A stretch of 10,274 nucleotides of DNA from Candidatus Zixiibacteriota bacterium (GCA_030597645.1 JAUVRN010000035.1:1-10274), one strand, 5' to 3'. Shown: positions 1 through 8,908, counted from the stretch's first letter. Notes: generated by a model from the sequence alone, not told the origin. Numbers and translations: made by a program.

Positions 1-521
1 ACCAGGTCCAGGTTGCCCGGATCTACAGCTTCCGTGACGATGGGTAGTTCGAAGCGGTCACGCGCGCGCGAGAGGATCTTGAGTCCCTCCTCGCCCAGGC
101 CCTGAAAGTCATACGGCGAGGTGCGCGGTTTGAAGGCACCCCCGCGGAACATGCAGGCACCGGCAGCCTTGACGCGTTCGGCGATCGCGAAGCACTGCGA
201 TTCCGATTCGACCGCGCACGGGCCGGCGATCACCGGTACCAGGTCGCCGCCGCACGTGACGCCGCTGACGTCCACCACGCTGTTATCGGGGTGAAACTCC
301 CGGCTGACCAGCTTGTACGGTTGGGTGACGTGAATGATCTCCATGACGCCCGGCAAAGCGAAAATCTGGGCGTCCTTGACCATCTGTTTGTTGCCCGTGA
401 TCCCGATCGCCGTGCGTGTCGCACCGGGCATGGCGTGGGCGCGCAACCCCATCTCTTGTATGATATCGACCACGGCCTTGATCTGTTCGTCCGTGGCGGT
501 ATGTTCCATGACCACAAGCAT
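1..521 (-). CDS. aroF: 3-deoxy-7-phosphoheptulonate (DAHP) synthase, type I-beta, N-terminal part (runs off window)
   Basis: This enzyme condenses phosphoenolpyruvate with erythrose 4-phosphate to DAHP, the first step of the shikimate pathway that ends in chorismate, the substrate of TrpE. The 173 complete codons in the window begin MLVVMEHTATDEQ. Residues 1 to about 75 look like the ferredoxin/ACT-like regulatory domain of the Thermotoga-type enzyme, which in that family mediates aromatic amino acid feedback. The barrel follows, with VIAGPCAVES (Cys102, the usual metal ligand), FRGGAFKPRTSPYDFQG (Arg126, Lys131) and IVTEAVD near the edge. The ATG at 521 is chosen because GGAGGT lies 9 bases upstream and it falls 16 bases after the argS stop. 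The 3' end is outside the window. The family call is firm. The gene symbol is conventional for this group, but naming varies (aroF, aroG, aroA). Confidence 0.93.
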   Translation of the reverse strand, partial: MLVVMEHTATDEQIKAVVDIIQEMGLRAHAMPGATRTAIGITGNKQMVKDAQIFALPGVMEIIHVTQPYKLVSREFHPDNSVVDVSGVTCGGDLVPVIAGPCAVESESQCFAIAERVKAAGACMFRGGAFKPRTSPYDFQGLGEEGLKILSRARDRFELPIVTEAVDPGNLDL

Positions 522-530
522 CGTGGTGTG

Positions 531-536
531 ACCTCC
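531..536 (-). promoter_or_regulatory. Shine-Dalgarno site of the DAHP synthase gene
   Basis: Perfect GGAGGT on the minus strand, between the argS stop codon (540-538) and the ATG at 521, with a 9-base spacer. It supports this start codon over the internal ATG four codons later. Confidence 0.75.
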
Positions 537-537
537 G

Positions 538-2301
538 TTACATCCGTTCCGGGGCGCCCATCCCGAGCAGATCGAGCCCCACCTTCAGCACCTGGCGCGT
601 GGCGGCCACCAGGGCGACACGCACCGCCGCTACATCGGGGTCGTCCGCGAGTATTCTCAGGCTCGGGTCCTTGGCCCCTCTCTGCACATCGCCGTTTACC
701 GTGGATGTAAGATCGACCAGGTAACTGCACAGGTAGGACGGTTCTCTTCGTTCGGCCACCGTCTGCAACTGGCGCCCGAATTGTTCAAGCTGTTGAACGA
801 CCGCGCGCTCTGCCGGATCCGTAAGCCGCTCATAGTCCACCGCCGTGGAGACCGGCCGGCCGTACTTCTGGACGATGCGAGTGAGACGCGCGTGCGTGTA
901 CATCACGTACGGACCGGACCCGTGGTCGAAACTCAATACCTCGTCCCAGTCGAAATTGACGTCCCTGATCCGCCGGGTCGCCAGGTCGGCGAAGATCACT
1001 GCACCGACCCCGACCGTTCGTGCTACCCGGGCACGGTCTTCCAGGTCCGCATTCTTTTCTGCGATGATGGAGTCCACCATCTCTACCGCGCGGTTCAATA
1101 CCTCATCCAGCAGTACGACATTACCCTCACGCGAGCTGAGGTGCTGGTCCTTGAACTTGACCCATCCGAACATGACGTGTTCACAGTCGTCCGCCCAGTC
1201 ATAGCCCAGGCGCCTGAGCACTTCGAACAGCTGATTGAAATGCAGCTCCTGAGCCTGGCCGACCACGTACAGCAGTTTGTGAAAGCCGTACGTCTCATGC
1301 CGATAGATCGCGGCGGCCAGATCGCGCGTGGCGTAGAGGGTTGCCTCGTCCTGCTTGCGCAGCATCATAGGCGGCCAATCGAGATCGGACAGGTCGACGA
1401 TCAGGGCGTCCCGGCTGGTCGTGGAAAGACCCCGCTGCGCCAGCCGGTCGAGCACGGGCTGCATTTTGTCTTCGTAGAAGCTCTCACCTGCGAAGCTGTC
1501 GAACTCGACACCGAGCGTTGAGTAGATGCGGCCGAATTCCTCCAGCGAACAGTCGCGGAAGCGCTGCCACAGCTTCCGTGCCTCCGGGTCACCCGTTTCG
1601 AGCAGGCGAAACGCGTCTCGCGCCCGCTCTTCGAGGTCGGGGCGCGCCTTCGCCTCCTTGTGAAAGCGCACGTAGAGTTCGTACAAGTACTCCACGGGAT
1701 GCGACTCGAGCCGATCCGATTCGCCCCACAGGTCCCAGGCGACCAGCAGCTTGCCGAACTGTGTCCCCCAGTCGCCGATGTGATTGACGCCGACGGTGGG
1801 GTGGCCGAGGTGACCGAAGACTCGAATGAGTGCCGCACCCACCAGCGTACTGCGGAGATGCCCGACGTGAAACATCTTGGCGATGTTGGGCGAGGAGTAG
1901 TCAATGACGATCGTCTGTCCGGTTCCGGCATCGCTGCGGCCACAGTCGTCTCCGCGCGCAAGAATGTCGCCGACGACGTACTGGGCGAAGCGTGCTCCCT
2001 TCACACGAAAGTTGACGTAGCCTCCGGCGGCTTCCACCCCCTCGAGCCACTCGGAGCCGGCCACTTTTGCTTTGAGCTGATCGGCGATCTCGGCAGCGAT
2101 CTTCGGCGGTGCCAATCGGCGCTCCCGGGCCAGCGGGAAGCAGGGCAGGGCGTAGTCGCCCCGCTCCGGGTCCGATGGAATCTCCAGCATGGCTGCCACC
2201 GCTTCGCTGGACCACTCGGCGACGACCGCCGCGGAGAGGGTGGCGACCTCGGCGGCGAAGGGGCTCTGCGAGCGTGCCGGTGTGGTGGTGGGAGGGGCCA
2301 T
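538..2301 (-). CDS. argS: Arginyl-tRNA synthetase (class Ia)
   Basis: Charges tRNA-Arg with arginine using ATP in the cytoplasm. The 587-residue product has the normal length of the family. In order it shows an N-terminal additional domain (about 15-110), the catalytic Rossmann domain with a HIGH-type signature in SPNIAKMFHVGHLRST, HIGDWGTQFG, and ATLYATRDLAA. The KMSKS-equivalent loop reads HLSSREGNVVLLDEVL, degenerate as is common in ArgRS. The C-terminal DALR anticodon-binding domain starts near SGPYVMYTHARL and ends in the family-typical VLKVGLDLLGMGAPERM. The ATG at 2301 is 12 bases after the trpA stop codon, with no clear Shine-Dalgarno, so translation may depend on coupling to trpA. 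It is followed 16 bases later by DAHP synthase. Its place inside a trp operon is unusual. The function is not in doubt. Confidence 0.97.
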   Translation of the reverse strand: MAPPTTTPARSQSPFAAEVATLSAAVVAEWSSEAVAAMLEIPSDPERGDYALPCFPLARERRLAPPKIAAEIADQLKAKVAGSEWLEGVEAAGGYVNFRVKGARFAQYVVGDILARGDDCGRSDAGTGQTIVIDYSSPNIAKMFHVGHLRSTLVGAALIRVFGHLGHPTVGVNHIGDWGTQFGKLLVAWDLWGESDRLESHPVEYLYELYVRFHKEAKARPDLEERARDAFRLLETGDPEARKLWQRFRDCSLEEFGRIYSTLGVEFDSFAGESFYEDKMQPVLDRLAQRGLSTTSRDALIVDLSDLDWPPMMLRKQDEATLYATRDLAAAIYRHETYGFHKLLYVVGQAQELHFNQLFEVLRRLGYDWADDCEHVMFGWVKFKDQHLSSREGNVVLLDEVLNRAVEMVDSIIAEKNADLEDRARVARTVGVGAVIFADLATRRIRDVNFDWDEVLSFDHGSGPYVMYTHARLTRIVQKYGRPVSTAVDYERLTDPAERAVVQQLEQFGRQLQTVAERREPSYLCSYLVDLTSTVNGDVQRGAKDPSLRILADDPDVAAVRVALVAATRQVLKVGLDLLGMGAPERM

Positions 2302-2313
2302 AGGAACTACGAC

Positions 2314-3117
2314 TTACAGGCCATGTGCGGCCTGCACAAGGGGTTTGAGGAATCTTCTCAGGCCGCGGGCCAGTCCGCGGTTTGAGCCGGCCTTCTCCAT
2401 CACCGGCACCAGGGCGCTGCCCACGACCACCCCGTCGGCCCAGCGACCGAGCCGGCGCACGTGGGCCGGCGTGGACACGCCGAATCCGACCACGACCGGT
2501 TTTTGGATCAATCGCCGCACGCGCCTCAAATAAGAATCGGTGTGAGAGGCAAAGGCGCGCCGAGCGCCGGTCACGCCGGTCACGGAGACACAATAACAGA
2601 AGTCGGTAGATGCGCGCGCGACGGCACGTACGCGTGCGTCGGTCGTCGTGGGCGCGATCAAGAACACGAGCGACAGGTCGTACGCGCCCGCGGCACGCTT
2701 GAGATCCGCGGACTCGTCAGGCGGGAGATCGGGGACGATCAGACCGTCCACGCCGGCCGCGGCGGCGTCGCGGCAGAAGCGCTCCAGTCCGTAGGAGTAG
2801 AACGGATTGTAGTAGCCCATCAGCACGATCGGTACATCGACATGGCGCCGGGCTTTCGCCACGCAGGAGAAAATCCAGGGGAGCGTGACGCCCCGGCTGA
2901 GTGCTGCCTGGGATGTGTGCTGAATGGCGGGTCCGTCGGCCAGCGGATCCGAGAAGGGAACGCCCAGCTCGATCAGATCGCAGCCCATATCCTCCGCGGT
3001 GCGCAGGATCTCTATGGTGGCAGACCGGCGCGGAAAACCGGCCGTGACAAAGGGGATCAGGGCCCGGCCGCCCTCGGCCTGTCGACGGGCCCACGCTTCA
3101 CGAACACGGGCAGACAT
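2314..3117 (-). CDS. trpA: Tryptophan synthase alpha subunit
   Basis: Cleaves indole-3-glycerol phosphate to indole and glyceraldehyde 3-phosphate. Indole is channelled to the TrpB partner in the alpha2-beta2 complex. The 267-residue TIM barrel carries the signature LIELGVPFSDPLADGP with catalytic Glu50 and Asp61 (equivalent to Glu49 and Asp60 of the enteric enzyme), then GLIVPDLPPDE, FLIAPTTT and CVSVTGVTG. Its phosphate-binding turns are GFGVSTPAHV and VVVGSALV. The ATG at 3117 shares one base with the TGA of trpB (TGATG junction), and GGAGG lies about 8 bases upstream inside the end of trpB. This supports both the start and translational coupling, which fits the stoichiometric complex. All catalytic residues are present, so it should be active. 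Confidence 0.98.
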   Translation of the reverse strand: MSARVREAWARRQAEGGRALIPFVTAGFPRRSATIEILRTAEDMGCDLIELGVPFSDPLADGPAIQHTSQAALSRGVTLPWIFSCVAKARRHVDVPIVLMGYYNPFYSYGLERFCRDAAAAGVDGLIVPDLPPDESADLKRAAGAYDLSLVFLIAPTTTDARVRAVARASTDFCYCVSVTGVTGARRAFASHTDSYLRRVRRLIQKPVVVGFGVSTPAHVRRLGRWADGVVVGSALVPVMEKAGSNRGLARGLRRFLKPLVQAAHGL

Positions 3118-4310
3118 CAGGCGACCTCCCGGATGATGTCGATGTCCTTGTCCCCGCGCCCGGACAGACAGACGAGCACGGGTGAATTGACCCGGGTACG
3201 GTGCTTGAGCAGATACGCGAGGGCGTGTGACGTCTCGAGCGCGGGTATGATGCCCTCGGTCTCGGTAAGGCTGTGGAACGCCTTGAGTGCCTCACGATCC
3301 GTGACGGCCGCATAGGTCACACGGCGCGTGTCGCGAAGCGCACTGTGCGCCGGACCCACGCCCGGATAGTCGAGTCCGGCCGACACGGAGTGGGCCTCGG
3401 CGACCTGGCCCTCCGGGGTCTGCAACAGGTAGCTGTAGCTTCCGTGTAATACGCAGGGGCGGCCGCGAACCAGCGTGGCTGCGTGGGCACCACTGTTCAG
3501 ACCGCGGCCCGCCGCTTCCACGCCGATCAGATCGATCCGGGTGTCGCCGATGAAGGCATCGAATATGCCTATGGCATTGGATCCGCCCCCCACGCACGCG
3601 ACCACCGAGCCGGGATGGCGGCCGACCGCCTTGCGAAACTGCTGCCGGGCTTCGCGACCGATGACGGACTGGAACACCCGAACGATCTCCGGGTAGGGGT
3701 GCGGTCCGACCACGGAGCCGATGATGTAAAACGTCGACTCCACGTGGGTCACCCAGTCGCGCAGTGCTTCGTTGGTGGCATCCTTGAGCGTGCGGGTGCC
3801 CGAGTGGCCCGGCCGGACCTGCGCGCCGAGTCGCTGCCTCTTATACACGTTGAGCGCCTGGCGCCGTATGTCCTCGGCGCCCATGTAGATCACACATTCC
3901 AGGCCGAAGCGGGCCGCCACGGTCGCGGTCGCCAGGCCATGCTGTCCGGCTCCGGTTTCCGCTATGATGCGTCGCTTGCCCATGCGCATTGCAAGCAGCA
4001 CCTGGCCCAGCGTGTTGTTCAGTTTGTGGGCGCCTGTGTGGAGCAGGTCCTCGCGTTTGAGCCACACGTCGACGCCGGCGCGCTCGGAAAACCGGGGTGC
4101 ATGACTGATTGGTGTGGGCCGTCCGGCATAGTCGTGCAGGACACCCTGCAACTCGCGGCGGAACCCGCGATCGCGCCGGAGTGAACGGAAGGCCGCCTCC
4201 AGTTCATCCAGGGCCGGGATCAGCGTTTCCGGTACGTAGCGGCCGCCGTAGTCGCCGTAGCGGCCACGTCGATTCACGCGGAGGCTCTGCATTGAGGTAC
4301 GGCGGGGCAC
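3117..4310 (-). CDS. trpB: Tryptophan synthase beta subunit (PLP-dependent, TrpB1 type)
   Basis: Joins indole to serine to make tryptophan, using PLP, in complex with TrpA. The 397-residue product shows the N-terminal GRYGDYGGRYVPETL and the PLP-lysine motif LLHTGAHKLNN (Lys96). It also has AETGAGQHG with Glu118, the phosphate loop GGGSNAIG (241-248), GLDYPGVGP, EGIIPALETSHAL (Glu359) and CLSGRGDKD with Ser383 at the PLP ring. The start is taken as the GTG at 4310. It directly follows the trpF stop and has a purine-rich Shine-Dalgarno (GGGGAGAGGA, 4324-4315) just upstream. An ATG six codons later at 4292 has no Shine-Dalgarno and is less likely. The sequence pattern is that of the standard TrpA-dependent beta subunit, consistent with trpA immediately downstream. 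Confidence 0.98.
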   Translation of the reverse strand: MPRRTSMQSLRVNRRGRYGDYGGRYVPETLIPALDELEAAFRSLRRDRGFRRELQGVLHDYAGRPTPISHAPRFSERAGVDVWLKREDLLHTGAHKLNNTLGQVLLAMRMGKRRIIAETGAGQHGLATATVAARFGLECVIYMGAEDIRRQALNVYKRQRLGAQVRPGHSGTRTLKDATNEALRDWVTHVESTFYIIGSVVGPHPYPEIVRVFQSVIGREARQQFRKAVGRHPGSVVACVGGGSNAIGIFDAFIGDTRIDLIGVEAAGRGLNSGAHAATLVRGRPCVLHGSYSYLLQTPEGQVAEAHSVSAGLDYPGVGPAHSALRDTRRVTYAAVTDREALKAFHSLTETEGIIPALETSHALAYLLKHRTRVNSPVLVCLSGRGDKDIDIIREVA

Positions 4311-4949
4311 TCAATCCTCTCCCCGGTCTGCATGGTCGTGCGGGTGGACCGCAGTCATAAAGGCCTTCACCTTCTGTTCATCCTTGATTCCCGGTGTACG
4401 TTCTACGCCGGACGACACGTCCACCGCCTCGGGATGAATCCGGTCGATTGCCTGACCCACGTTGGCGGGAGTCAGTCCTCCCGCGAGAATCAGATAGCCC
4501 GGACGCAGGGATGAGTCAAACTGATCCCAGTCCCAGGCCCTGCCTGTACCGCCCGGCCCCTCCGGACCGGCCGAGTCGAGCAGTACCCAGTGGTCTCGAA
4601 ACAGCCGGAGTTGCTCCTGCCACCCCTCCTGCACGGTTATGGCCTTGATCACCGGGATGCCCAGATCGAGCTGTCGTGCATAGTCGGGGCTCTCCGAACC
4701 GTGTAGCTGCACGGCTGACAGTCCCGTGTCCATGACGACACGGTGTATCCAGTCGGGGTCCGCATCCACGAACACACCGACCCGGCCGATCCACGGGGGA
4801 AGGGACTGAGCGATAAGGCGGGCGGTCTCCACGTCGACACAGCGCGGGCTTGGTTCGTAGAACACCAGCCCGATGGCATGCGCTCCGTGGCGGGCGGCCA
4901 TTTGGCCGTCTGCCGCACTGGTGATACCGCAGATCTTAACTCGTACCAT
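4311..4949 (-). CDS. trpF: Phosphoribosylanthranilate isomerase
   Basis: Converts N-(5-phosphoribosyl)anthranilate to its ribulose form, the third step from chorismate to tryptophan. The 212-residue single-domain TIM barrel starts MVRVKICGIT with the general-base Cys7. It continues with IGLVFYEPSPR, VGVFVDAD, VQLHGSE and LLDSAGPEGPGGTG (general-acid Asp125). The phosphate-binding end is LAGGLTPANV followed by VDVSSGVE. The last ten or so residues (HPHDHADRGED) are a charged, histidine-rich tail beyond the usual barrel end. The ATG at 4949 overlaps the 3' end of trpC by 14 bases and has GGAG four bases upstream. trpF is a free-standing gene here, not fused to trpC as in enterics. Confidence 0.97.
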   Translation of the reverse strand: MVRVKICGITSAADGQMAARHGAHAIGLVFYEPSPRCVDVETARLIAQSLPPWIGRVGVFVDADPDWIHRVVMDTGLSAVQLHGSESPDYARQLDLGIPVIKAITVQEGWQEQLRLFRDHWVLLDSAGPEGPGGTGRAWDWDQFDSSLRPGYLILAGGLTPANVGQAIDRIHPEAVDVSSGVERTPGIKDEQKVKAFMTAVHPHDHADRGED

Positions 4950-5730
4950 GGTTCTCCACCAGCGACGCTACAGCAGCCGAAGGATCCTCCGAGGTGATCA
5001 GGGCTTCGCCAACAAGGAACGCGTGGAAACCGTGCGCCGCCAGATCGCAGCATTGCTCGTGCGTGAAGATGCCACTTTCCGACACGCGTACGGCGTCCGC
5101 CGGCAGCGAAGGGGCTAGCTCGCGTGATGTGGCGAGCGAGACTTCGAACGTGGACAGGTCGCGGTTGTTCACACCCACGAGGGATGCGCCCAGGTGCGCG
5201 GCGCGTTGCGCCTCCAGGGTATCGTGGATTTCGATCAGGGTCTGGAGGCCCGCCAGGGCGGCCGTGGTCATGAGCTGCCGGGCCTGCTCGTCGGTGAGCA
5301 TCGCCAGGATCAGCAGGACCGCGTCGGCGCCGGCGGCGCGTGACTCCCAGATCTGGTAGTCACAGAAAATGAAATCCTTTCTCAGCAGGGGCAGCGGAAC
5401 GCTCTCCCGGATGGCCGCCAGCCACGTGAGCGATCCCGCGAAATAGTCGGGCTCGGTTACCGCGGAGATGGCTGCGGCGCCTCCCTGCGCGTACGCACGT
5501 GCCAGTGCTACGGGATCGAAGTCTGCGCGGAGTACACCGCGTGACGGAGATGCTTTCTTCACCTCCGCGATGATGCCGTACGGATGGCCCCGCAGTGTGG
5601 CACCGAAGTCGCACGGGGGCGGCAGGCCTGCGGACATGGCACGCAGCATGGTGAGCGACACACGGGCCTCGGCTTCGGCCACGCGAAGGCGACGGGTTTC
5701 GAGTATCTCCCGGAGTATGGAGGGCGTCAT
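4936..5730 (-). CDS. trpC: Indole-3-glycerol phosphate synthase
   Basis: Closes the indole ring, converting carboxyphenylamino-deoxyribulose phosphate to indole-3-glycerol phosphate, which TrpA then uses. The 264-residue product has the N-terminal helix MTPSILREILETRRLRV and IIAEVKKASPSRG with Glu56 and Lys58. It then shows VTEPDYFAGS, LLRKDFIF (Lys118), LIEIHD (Glu167), VGVNNRDL, VSESGIF and FLVGEALI, so the full catalytic set is present. The ATG at 5730 is the last of five copies of the motif ATGACGCCCTYCAT spaced 25 bases apart. It is the only one in the trpC frame, because an in-frame TGA lies at 5754-5752. Its Shine-Dalgarno is weak (GAG). The ATG shares bases with the stop of a short upstream reading frame, so initiation may rely on coupling across the repeat. 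Confidence 0.97.
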   Translation of the reverse strand: MTPSILREILETRRLRVAEAEARVSLTMLRAMSAGLPPPCDFGATLRGHPYGIIAEVKKASPSRGVLRADFDPVALARAYAQGGAAAISAVTEPDYFAGSLTWLAAIRESVPLPLLRKDFIFCDYQIWESRAAGADAVLLILAMLTDEQARQLMTTAALAGLQTLIEIHDTLEAQRAAHLGASLVGVNNRDLSTFEVSLATSRELAPSLPADAVRVSESGIFTHEQCCDLAAHGFHAFLVGEALITSEDPSAAVASLVENHGTS

Positions 5731-5840
5731 CGACTCATGCCATGGAGGGCGTCATGAACTCCTGGTATGGAGGGCGTCATCGACTCGTGCCATGAAGGGC
5801 GTCATGAACTCCTGGTATGGAGGGCGTCATCGACTCATGC
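5715..5840 (-). repeat. 50-bp tandem repeat made of 25-bp half units, duplicating the trpC start region
   Basis: Read on the minus strand, one 50-base unit (5840-5791) is followed by a second (5790-5741) that differs at two positions. A partial third copy of 26 bases (5740-5715) runs into the trpC coding sequence. Inside each unit the 14-mer ATGACGCCCTYCAT occurs twice, so its starts fall at 5830, 5805, 5780, 5755 and 5730, exactly 25 bases apart. Linkers alternate between GGCAYGAGTCG-type (weak GAG) and ACCAGGAGTTC-type (AGGAG three bases before ATG). Removing two units would leave trpD and trpC 10 bases apart, in line with every other junction of this operon. I infer a recent 100-bp expansion. 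Confidence 0.92.
5727..5830 (-). other. Two tandem 17-codon mini reading frames linked by ATGA overlaps (possible translation relay)
   Basis: The repeat creates two near-identical short frames on the minus strand. The first, 5830-5777, reads MTPSIPGVHDALHGTSR. The second, 5780-5727, reads MTPSIPGVHDALHGMSR. The TGA of the first overlaps the ATG of the second by the four bases ATGA, and the TGA of the second overlaps the trpC ATG at 5730 in the same way. A further frame at 5805-5752 (MTPFMARVDDALHTRSS) also ends in an ATGA overlap. They are a by-product of the duplication and probably not functional proteins. They could, however, carry ribosomes from the trpD stop to trpC across the 110-base gap. 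Translation is not shown by the sequence. Confidence 0.25.
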
Positions 5841-6852
5841 TCATGAGGCCAGCTCTTGTGTTTGGTTCGCCCATGCCGACAGCTTTTGCCAGGCGGCGTC
5901 GGTGGCCAGTATGTCGCGCGCGGCAATCACTCCGTCCGCAAGCGTCTCCGATCTTCCGCTTACATAGAGTGCCGCACCGGCGTTGAGTGCAATCGCCGTG
6001 ACGGCATCATCGGCCTCGCCGCGCAATACCGCCTCGAGGCGTGCCGCGTTGGCGTCGGCGTCTCCGCCTGCGATCGATCGCAGGTCCTGGGGATTCAGAT
6101 CGAATTCGGACGGTTCCACCTGGTATGTGCGTATTTCATCCTGTTGAAGTTCCGTGATCTGCGTGGGTGCCGCGGGAGATATTTCGTCCAGGCCGTCGTG
6201 ACTCGCTACGACCAGCACGTGTTGCGAACCGAGGGCCTGCAGTGTCTGTGCCAGCGGCTCGGTCCAGCATCGGTCGAATACGCCGAGGACCTGCCGGCGC
6301 ACGCCGGCCGGGTTGGTCATCGGCCCCAGAAGGTTGAACACGGTTCGTATGCCCATTTCCCGACGCGGCCCCGCCGCGTGTTTCATGGCGGGATGATAAC
6401 GGGGTGCGAACAGAAAGGTGATACCGTGCGAGGCCAGGCACAGCGCGGCGGATTCCGGTGTCAGGTCGATTCGTACTCCCCACCGCTCCAGAATGTCGGC
6501 GGAGCCGCAGCGGGACGAGACCGAGCGGTTACCGTGCTTGGCCACCCGCGCTCCGCCCGCCGCCGCCACCAGGGCCGCCGCCGTCGATACGTTGAGCGTA
6601 CCCATGCCGTCGCCGCCGGTGCCGCGGGTGTCGATGAGTTCCTGCTCGTCGTGAGGCAGACGAAGCACGCGATCCCGCATGACCCGGGCGAAGCCGATCA
6701 GCTCATCGGCGCGCTCCCCCTTGGCACGCAGCGCCACCAGGAACCCGGCGATTTGTACGTCGCCGGCTTTGCCGTCCATGATGATCGCCATGGCCTGGTG
6801 TGCCTCATCCGTAGTGAGGTCCTGGCCGCCTACCACCCGTGAGAGAAACGGT

Positions 6853-6860
<8 letters not shown>
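5841..6860 (-). CDS. trpD: Anthranilate phosphoribosyltransferase
   Basis: Transfers phosphoribose from PRPP to anthranilate, the second step of the tryptophan branch. The 339-residue product is of normal length and shows the helical N-terminal domain (1 to about 70). The glycine-rich PRPP site is DTRGTGGDGMGTLNVST (GTGGDG at 80-85), followed by KHGNRSVSSRCGSADILE (108-125), GPRREMGIRTVFNLLGPMTNPA for anthranilate, and HDGLDEIS with the acidic Mg-binding residues. The start is a GTG at 6860 that overlaps the end of trpG by eight bases and has GGAG five bases upstream. trpD is not fused to trpG. The stop TGA at 5843-5841 is followed by the tandem repeat ahead of trpC. Confidence 0.97.
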
Positions 6861-7447
<587 letters not shown>

Positions 7448-7461
<14 letters not shown>

Positions 7462-8908
7462 GCAGAGCCTCCAGCAGCGCTTTCGCCTTGTCGCGTGTCT
7501 CGGCTTCCTCGCGACGGGGCACCGAGTCGGCTACGATACCTGCGCCGGCCTGCGCATGCACGCATCCATCATGAAACACGAGTGTGCGGATGGCGATGCA
7601 GGTGTCCAGGTTGCCGAAGTAATCGAGATAGCCCGCGGCTCCGGCGTACAGGCCTCGACCGCTCGGTTCGAGTTCGTCGATGATTTCCATGGCGCGCACC
7701 TTCGGGGCGCCGGAGACCGTGCCCGCCGGAAAGCAGGCGCCCAGTGCGTCCAGGGCATCGAGACCGCGACGCAGATCGCCTTGCACGCGGCTGACGATAT
7801 GCATCACGTGGGAGTAGCGCTCCACGGTAAAGAAATCGGGCAGCCGCACGCGGCCGAACCGGCTGACCCGTCCGACGTCGTTGCGCGCCAGGTCCACGAG
7901 CATGAGGTGCTCGGCACGTTCCTTGGGATCGGCCAGCAACTCCTGCTCCAGTGCCAGGTCCTCGGCGCGATCGCGGCCCCGGTGCCGGGTACCGGCGATG
8001 GGGCAGACCGTGACCAGGCGATCCTCTACGCGCACCAGCGTCTCGGGCGATGAACCGGCCACCTGAAATCCACCACAGTCGAGGTAAAACAGGTACGGCG
8101 ACGGGTTGATCCGGCGCAGGCGGCGATACACCTCGAATGGGTTGCCCTCAAACGAAGAACTGAATCGCTGCGAGAGCACCACCTGGAAGATGTCACCGGC
8201 CTTGATGTAGCGCTTGGCCCGCCGCACGGCCTGCGAGAAGGCGCCCACTTCGAAGTTGGTCCGGCTACGGCCGGTGCGCACCGGTGATCCCGTGACCCTG
8301 AGCGATCCGTTCAGGCGCCGGGCCTGGCGCGTGGCCTCCGTGATCGTGGCCTCGTAGGACGCACGATCGGGTCGATCTGCGTGCCAGTTGGCGACCACCA
8401 GCAGGCGGTGTTGGACGTGGTCGAACGCGAACACGGTGTCGTACCAGCCGAGCCAGACTTCGGGCAAGGTGTGTACACCGTGTCTCTGGGGTATGCGCTC
8501 GCGCCGGCGAATCACGTCGTATCCAAACACGCCGACGGCCCCACCCGAGAACGGGGGCAGGTCACGGACCCGAACCGGGTGCCGGTCGGCCAGTTGCGCC
8601 TTGATCAGTGCGTAAGGGTCGCCGGTCAGCACGCGCCGTGTTCGTCCCTCCCGCAGTTCGTAACGGTCACCGAATCCGAGGAACACGGCCCGGGGATTCA
8701 CGCCGACAAAAGAGTACCGCGCGCTGTGCTCGCCGCCCTCGACGCTCTCCAGCAGGAACGCGGCCCGCCCCCGGCTGGCCAGCCTGAGATACACACCCAC
8801 GGGCGTCTCGAGGTCTGCCGGCATGCTGGCGACCAGCGGTACGAGGTTGCCCTGGCGCGCGAGTTTGCGTGCCTCGGCATACGAGGGAAACCTGAGATCC
8901 AAACTCAT
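7448..8908 (-). CDS. trpE: Anthranilate synthase component I
   Basis: Converts chorismate to anthranilate with ammonia from TrpG, the committed step to tryptophan. The 486-residue product has an N-terminal domain with AFLLESVEGG, corresponding to the LLES element that binds tryptophan in feedback-inhibited TrpE enzymes. The C-terminal chorismate-binding domain shows AGDIFQVVLSQRF, NPSPYLFYLD, SSPETLVRV, PIAGTRHRG, ERAEHLMLVDLARNDVG, YSHVMHIVSRV, FPAGTVSGAPKVRAMEIIDELE and LDTCIAIRT. I start it at the ATG at 8908, which forms an ATGA overlap with the stop of the dapF-like gene. An in-frame GTG seven codons upstream (8929) is possible, but neither has a strong Shine-Dalgarno. Family and subtype (TrpE rather than PabB) follow from the operon and the LLES element. 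Confidence 0.97.

Noticed and set aside
291..710. Long plus-strand frames opposite the DAHP synthase and argS genes, and similar frames elsewhere (for example 8381-9553, 5856-6842)
   Set aside because: They lie antisense to genes with unmistakable family motifs, show no recognisable domains, and are expected in GC-rich DNA.
1110..1160. Degenerate KMSKS loop in ArgRS (SSREGN) as a sign of inactivity
   Set aside because: ArgRS enzymes often have a relaxed KMSKS sequence. The HIGH motif, length and DALR domain are intact.
5717..5840. CRISPR or REP-type palindromic repeats at the trpD-trpC junction
   Set aside because: Units are contiguous with no unique spacers, are all in one orientation, do not form inverted repeats, and match the trpC start itself.
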